DNA from: JAEUOS01 sp040382235
Lineage (GTDB): Bacteria; Pseudomonadota; Gammaproteobacteria; Burkholderiales; JAEUOS01
Direction: 5' to 3'
Length of the DNA: 64,000 bases
Assembly (NCBI GenBank): GCA_040382235.1
Contig: JBEIFV010000012.1
Location: forward strand, 1 to 64,000
Part shown: piece after piece, positions 60,848 to 64,000 of the stretch
Position numbering within the stretch: position 1 is the first letter of the stretch
Layout of the letters: each line of letters begins with the position of its first letter
Position numbers and translations under genes: made by a program
The notes under the pieces: model-generated
The model's input: only the letters and a program-made list of their open reading frames with translations
Told to the model about the DNA's origin: nothing
Databases searched by the model: none

Positions 60848-61336
60848 TCAGAAGTTTACCTTGGCCGCGATGGTGTCAGGCAGCCAGGGCTTGACTGTAC
60901 GCACGGCGGTCTCGGCCAATGGGCTGAACAAGGCCTGTTTCCAGAAATCCATTTGCGGCAATTTTGTCATGCCGGCCACTATCACCAATGCCAGCACGAT
61001 CACCGCGCCGCGTGCCAGGCCGAACAAGCCGCCCAGGCCACGGTCGGCCAGGCCGAAGCCGGCTGCCTGCACCGCGCGCATGATGCCCCAGTTGATAAGC
61101 GCCATCAGCAAGGCCATGCCGAGCAGCAGCAGCAGGAACGCGACGATGGTGCGCAATACCGGGTGGGGCGGCAAAAACACCAGCATGGCGGCGAATGGCT
61201 CGGTGAAGAGACTGGCCACCACGAAGGCCGCGACCCAGCCGATCAGGGAAAGGATTTCGCGCACCAGACCGCGCAGCACCGACACGATGATCGATATCAA
61301 CAGGATCGCCAGCACGGCGTAATCGAAAACGGTCAC
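60848..61336 (-). CDS. cvpA: CvpA-family membrane protein
   Basis: 162 residues with four hydrophobic segments (MTVFDYAVLAILLISIIVSV, LIGWVAAFVVASLFTEPFAA, RTIVAFLLLLLGMALLMALI, GLARGAVIVLALVIVAGMTK). RGLVREILSLIGW is the family signature. It is linked to colicin V production and purF expression in E. coli. SPOR gene upstream, purF downstream. Confidence 0.92.
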   Translation of the reverse strand: MTVFDYAVLAILLISIIVSVLRGLVREILSLIGWVAAFVVASLFTEPFAAMLVFLPPHPVLRTIVAFLLLLLGMALLMALINWGIMRAVQAAGFGLADRGLGGLFGLARGAVIVLALVIVAGMTKLPQMDFWKQALFSPLAETAVRTVKPWLPDTIAAKVNF

Positions 61337-61342
61337 GCTGGC

Positions 61343-62086
61343 CTAGCGGGTGACCACTGCGGCACTGCTGAAACCCAGGGTGCGGATCCTGTCGCGCGCG
61401 GCTTCGGCCAGGTCGCGGCCGGCAAACGGCCCGGCGCGCACGCGGGTGCGCTCACCCTCTTTGGAGTCGAGCTTTTCGACATAGCTGTTGTAGCCGGCGA
61501 CGGCCAGTTTGTCACGCGCTTCGCGCACCTTGTCTTCACTGGCGAAAGCGCCGATCTGTACCGCGAAACCACCGACATCCTTGGCCCCGGCGGCGACAGC
61601 GGCCTTGTCGTCCAGAATCGCCTTGACGCGCGTTTCTTCGCTCTTCGGCACCGGGTTGGCAGAGTCGGCCTTCGATTCAGGCTTGGAGACGAGCTTGGCA
61701 TCGGCTTTGGCGACCGCCTTGGGCTCGGATCTCACCTCCGGCTTCGGTTCGGGTTTCGCCTCGACCCTGGCGGCCGCGCCCGGCGCCGCGGCAGAGGAGC
61801 TTGTGCCTGCCGCGCGCTCGCTGGCAGCGGAGGGCGCACCTTTTGGCTCCTTGGGCTCGACGCTTTTGGGCTTGGCGCCGGTAGCGGCGGGAGGACGCAC
61901 AGTCATCACATCCTGACTCGGAATCTGCACCGACACATCTTGGTCGAGCGGCTTTTTCTCGGCATCGAATATCCACGGCAGCGCGATCACCGCCACCAGC
62001 ACGAGCGCGATCGAGCCGATCAGGCGGCGGCGAGCGCGACGTTTGAAAGTGGAATCGGCGGAATCTGGCGGGGAACTGGACGCCAT
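61343..62086 (-). CDS. dedD: SPOR-domain cell-division protein (DedD-like)
   Basis: 247 residues. An N-terminal anchor helix (RLIGSIALVLVAVIALPWIF) is followed by a long Pro/Lys/Ala linker. The C-terminal SPOR domain is GGFAVQIGAFASEDKVREAR to VRAGPFAGRDLAEAARDRIR. It binds denuded septal peptidoglycan. Spacing is 6 bp to cvpA. Confidence 0.9.
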   Translation of the reverse strand: MASSSPPDSADSTFKRRARRRLIGSIALVLVAVIALPWIFDAEKKPLDQDVSVQIPSQDVMTVRPPAATGAKPKSVEPKEPKGAPSAASERAAGTSSSAAAPGAAARVEAKPEPKPEVRSEPKAVAKADAKLVSKPESKADSANPVPKSEETRVKAILDDKAAVAAGAKDVGGFAVQIGAFASEDKVREARDKLAVAGYNSYVEKLDSKEGERTRVRAGPFAGRDLAEAARDRIRTLGFSSAAVVTR

Positions 62087-62107
62087 GGGCTTAGGGCTGC
62101 GCGCGCG

Positions 62108-63502
62108 TCAGGGCCGGTTGACAACCTGCATGACCCCGGCGACGGTCAGAAATGAACCAAACACTACGATTCTATCATTCTCGGCCGCCTTTCCGCGCGC
62201 CGCCGCATAGGCCGCCTGTGGATCTGCATGCTCGAAAACCTCGCCGCCCGCGTCTTGGGCAGCCAGGATTTGTCGCAACTGGCGAGCCGGCAGACCGCGC
62301 GGCCCGGGCAGGTCGGTCAAGTGCCAGAAATCGATTTTCCCGCGCAAGAGGCGCACCACGCCGGCGATATCCTTGTCGCCCAGCATGCCGAACACCGCGT
62401 AGGTGTATGAGGCGAAGCCAATGTTCGACAGGTTGTCGGCCAGCACCGCGGCGGCGTGCGGATTGTGCGCGACATCTAGCACTACCACAGGGCGACCGGG
62501 TAGGAGCTGGAAGCGGCCCGGCCATTCGACGCCGATCAGGCCCTCGCGGACGGCTTGCATCGGCACTGGCAGGCGTTCGCGCAGGGTCTCCAGCGCCGCC
62601 AGCGCCGCCGAGGCATTGAGCAACTGGTTGGCACCGCGCAGCGCCGGATATGACAGGCCATTGCGCGTTACCGGGTCGCCGCCGCCATGGAACCAGAATT
62701 TCCACTGTTGCACCTGGGCATCATGCTGCCCGGCAAAACCGAAATCGACACCAACGCGCAAGAGGCGCGCGCCAATGTGTGCCGCCACTCCGGGCACACT
62801 GGCAGGAGGCTGCGGATCGGCACAGATCGCCGGCCGTCCGGCACGGAAGATATGTGCCTTCTCCCAGCCGATTTTCTCGCGCGTATCGCCCAGGTATTCC
62901 TGGTGATCCAGGTCGACACTGGTGAGGATCGCGCAATCGGCATCGATGATATTGACCGCATCCAGGCGACCGCCCAAACCCACCTCCAGCACCGCGCAAT
63001 CGAGATGCGCGGCGGCAAACAGCGCGAACACCGCCAGGGTGGTGAATTCGAAATAGGTGAGTTCCACCGCGGCATCGCGACAGCGTGCCGCCTCGACCTG
63101 CGCGAAGGCGCCTGTCAGCGCGGCATCGCTGACTTCAACACCGGCAATGCGCGCACGCTCGTTGAAGCGCAGCAAGTGTGGCGAGGTGTAGAGCCCGGTG
63201 CGGTAGCCGCCGGCGCGCAGGATCGCATCGAGCATGGCGCAGGTCGAACCCTTGCCATTGGTGCCGCCCACGATGATGGTCACGCAGTCGAGCGCAAGGC
63301 CCGTGCGCCGCCACACCTGCGCTACCCGTTCAAGGCCGAGCTCGATGCCGCGCGGATGGAGTTGCTCGATGTAGGCCAGCCACGCTGCCAATGCAGCGGT
63401 GGCATCAGGCGCCGGGGTCGGAGAATGTGGGGTAGGCGAAAGGGCGGAAGAGAGCACGGGATACAGAAATCGCGGCCGGCGCAGTGCCAACGCATGCGCC
63501 AT
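62108..63502 (-). CDS. folC: Folylpolyglutamate/dihydrofolate synthase
   Basis: 464 residues from the ATG at 63502. The P-loop is IIVGGTNGKGSTCAMLDAIL; other motifs: GLYTSPHLLRFNERARIAGV, AVLEVGLGGRLDAVNIIDAD, TSVDLDHQEYLGDTREKIGW and VVVLDVAHNPHAAAVLADNL. It adds glutamate to folates. The N-terminal 30-35 residues are poorly conserved, so the true start may lie further in. accD, the usual upstream partner, is not seen in the window. Confidence 0.94.
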   Translation of the reverse strand: MAHALALRRPRFLYPVLSSALSPTPHSPTPAPDATAALAAWLAYIEQLHPRGIELGLERVAQVWRRTGLALDCVTIIVGGTNGKGSTCAMLDAILRAGGYRTGLYTSPHLLRFNERARIAGVEVSDAALTGAFAQVEAARCRDAAVELTYFEFTTLAVFALFAAAHLDCAVLEVGLGGRLDAVNIIDADCAILTSVDLDHQEYLGDTREKIGWEKAHIFRAGRPAICADPQPPASVPGVAAHIGARLLRVGVDFGFAGQHDAQVQQWKFWFHGGGDPVTRNGLSYPALRGANQLLNASAALAALETLRERLPVPMQAVREGLIGVEWPGRFQLLPGRPVVVLDVAHNPHAAAVLADNLSNIGFASYTYAVFGMLGDKDIAGVVRLLRGKIDFWHLTDLPGPRGLPARQLRQILAAQDAGGEVFEHADPQAAYAAARGKAAENDRIVVFGSFLTVAGVMQVVNRP

Positions 63503-63676
63503 TATCCCGCAAGTCCATCCCGTTGCGACACACTGGAAGCGGCGACGCGTGTCGCTTGAACCCGTCCCGCATGCAGGCGTGCCGCTCAAAGCCCCTGCGC
63601 TTTCGTTAGCCGGAGAGGCGGCCGTCGCGGTTGCGCCAATCCGGATCGCCGGCGGCAAAGCAAGCTGTGCGCCCCG

Positions 63677-64000
63677 TCAAGAGCTCATCGAAACCTGGCC
63701 GCGCCGCTCGCGCGCGGCCTGGCATGCCACGCAGGTGAGCGCGGCGGGTTGGGCCAAGAGGCGCGCGGCGGGAATGTGCACGCCGCAGTCGGCACATACA
63801 CCGTAGTTTCCCTGGGCGATGCGCAACATCACCTGCTCGATACCGCGCAATTCCAGAATATCGCGCCGCGCTTCGGCGTACTCGACCCCCGCCTCGGCGA
63901 ATGCGGCACCGGCATCACTCCATTGATGGTCGGTAGCCAGCACCGAGTCGGCGGCTTCGCCAAGCTTGCCTCGAATCTGCTCGCGCAGGTCCTCCGCCCG
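63677..64000 (-). CDS. DksA/TraR-family zinc-finger protein, 5' end beyond the window
   Basis: At least 107 residues are open to the right edge. It contains RAEDLREQIRGKLGEAADSV and a C-terminal C4 zinc finger: CADC in NYGVCADCGVHIPAARLL and CVAC in ALTCVACQAARERRG. DksA-like proteins bind RNA polymerase; short TraR types also exist. The start is outside the window, so length and class remain open. Confidence 0.85.
   Translation of the reverse strand, partial: RAEDLREQIRGKLGEAADSVLATDHQWSDAGAAFAEAGVEYAEARRDILELRGIEQVMLRIAQGNYGVCADCGVHIPAARLLAQPAALTCVACQAARERRGQVSMSS

Noticed and set aside
60485..62155. Plus-strand 556-codon open frame
   Set aside because: Antisense across purF, cvpA and the SPOR gene; shadow of GC-rich coding sequence.
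1..64000. CRISPR arrays, rRNA or complete tRNA genes
   Set aside because: No regularly spaced repeats and no complete RNA gene pattern were seen on either strand.

Overview
The window is a GC-rich chromosome segment of a betaproteobacterium, most likely of the order Burkholderiales. The evidence is gene order: folC-SPOR protein-cvpA-purF with metZ nearby, rpe/gph upstream of trpE-trpG-trpD-trpC, grpE-dnaK-dnaJ with a sigma32-type promoter, rpsU-yqeY and clpS-clpA. Bug-type (TctC) binding proteins and several toxin-antitoxin (TA) pairs fit the same group. No rRNA, tRNA or CRISPR array was recognised.

Layout. 1-2.0 kb: a decayed IS91-family transposase joined to a broken substrate-binding protein gene, then a vapBC pair with a palindromic operator. 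2.2-12.5 kb: a catabolic cluster. It holds a TetR regulator, a two-domain extradiol dioxygenase-like VOC protein, a Bug binding protein, a cupin, a TRAP transporter (DctP plus fused DctQM), an FAD monooxygenase, a stand-alone MetE/UroD-like protein and an FAH-family hydrolase. Three promoters in it carry the same 18-bp dyad, ATTCCY-N6-GGGAAT, between -35 and -10, so the cluster looks like one regulon for an aromatic or heteroaromatic substrate I cannot name. 12.6-17.6 kb: a SYLF protein, a second vapBC pair, an XdhC/MocA molybdenum-cofactor pair and an M61 peptidase. 17.6-27.4 kb (minus strand): rpe, a sugar-acid-type dehydratase, a CitE-like lyase, a CaiB-type CoA-transferase, gph, a putative Trp leader peptide, and trpE-G-D-C. 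The catabolic trio sits between rpe and gph. 27.4-36 kb: FGGY kinase, folD, prlC, a glutaredoxin-like secreted protein, xthA, a lipoprotein, and a flavocytochrome c-type sulfide dehydrogenase with its cytochrome.

36-48 kb is mainly protein quality control and translation: clpA/clpS, a pseudouridine synthase, DUF192 protein, yqeY, rpsU, grpE-dnaK-dnaJ, a DUF962 membrane protein and cysS. 48.5-53.6 kb (plus strand): a TPR protein and an L,D-transpeptidase that share a C-terminal NTF2-like module, two cyclophilins, lpxH and a 3-hydroxyacyl-CoA dehydrogenase. 53.7-64 kb (minus strand): metZ behind a SAM-II-like riboswitch with its own terminator, a TA island (higBA, a phd/relE-like pair, a vapC whose antitoxin has a nonsense codon, and a decayed vapC copy), an SDR-like protein, then purF, cvpA, SPOR protein, folC and a DksA/TraR-like zinc-finger gene cut by the window end.

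The points most worth following are the shared-operator catabolic regulon with its MetE-like zinc protein, the Trp leader peptide, the SAM-II-like attenuator of metZ, and the toxin with a broken antitoxin.
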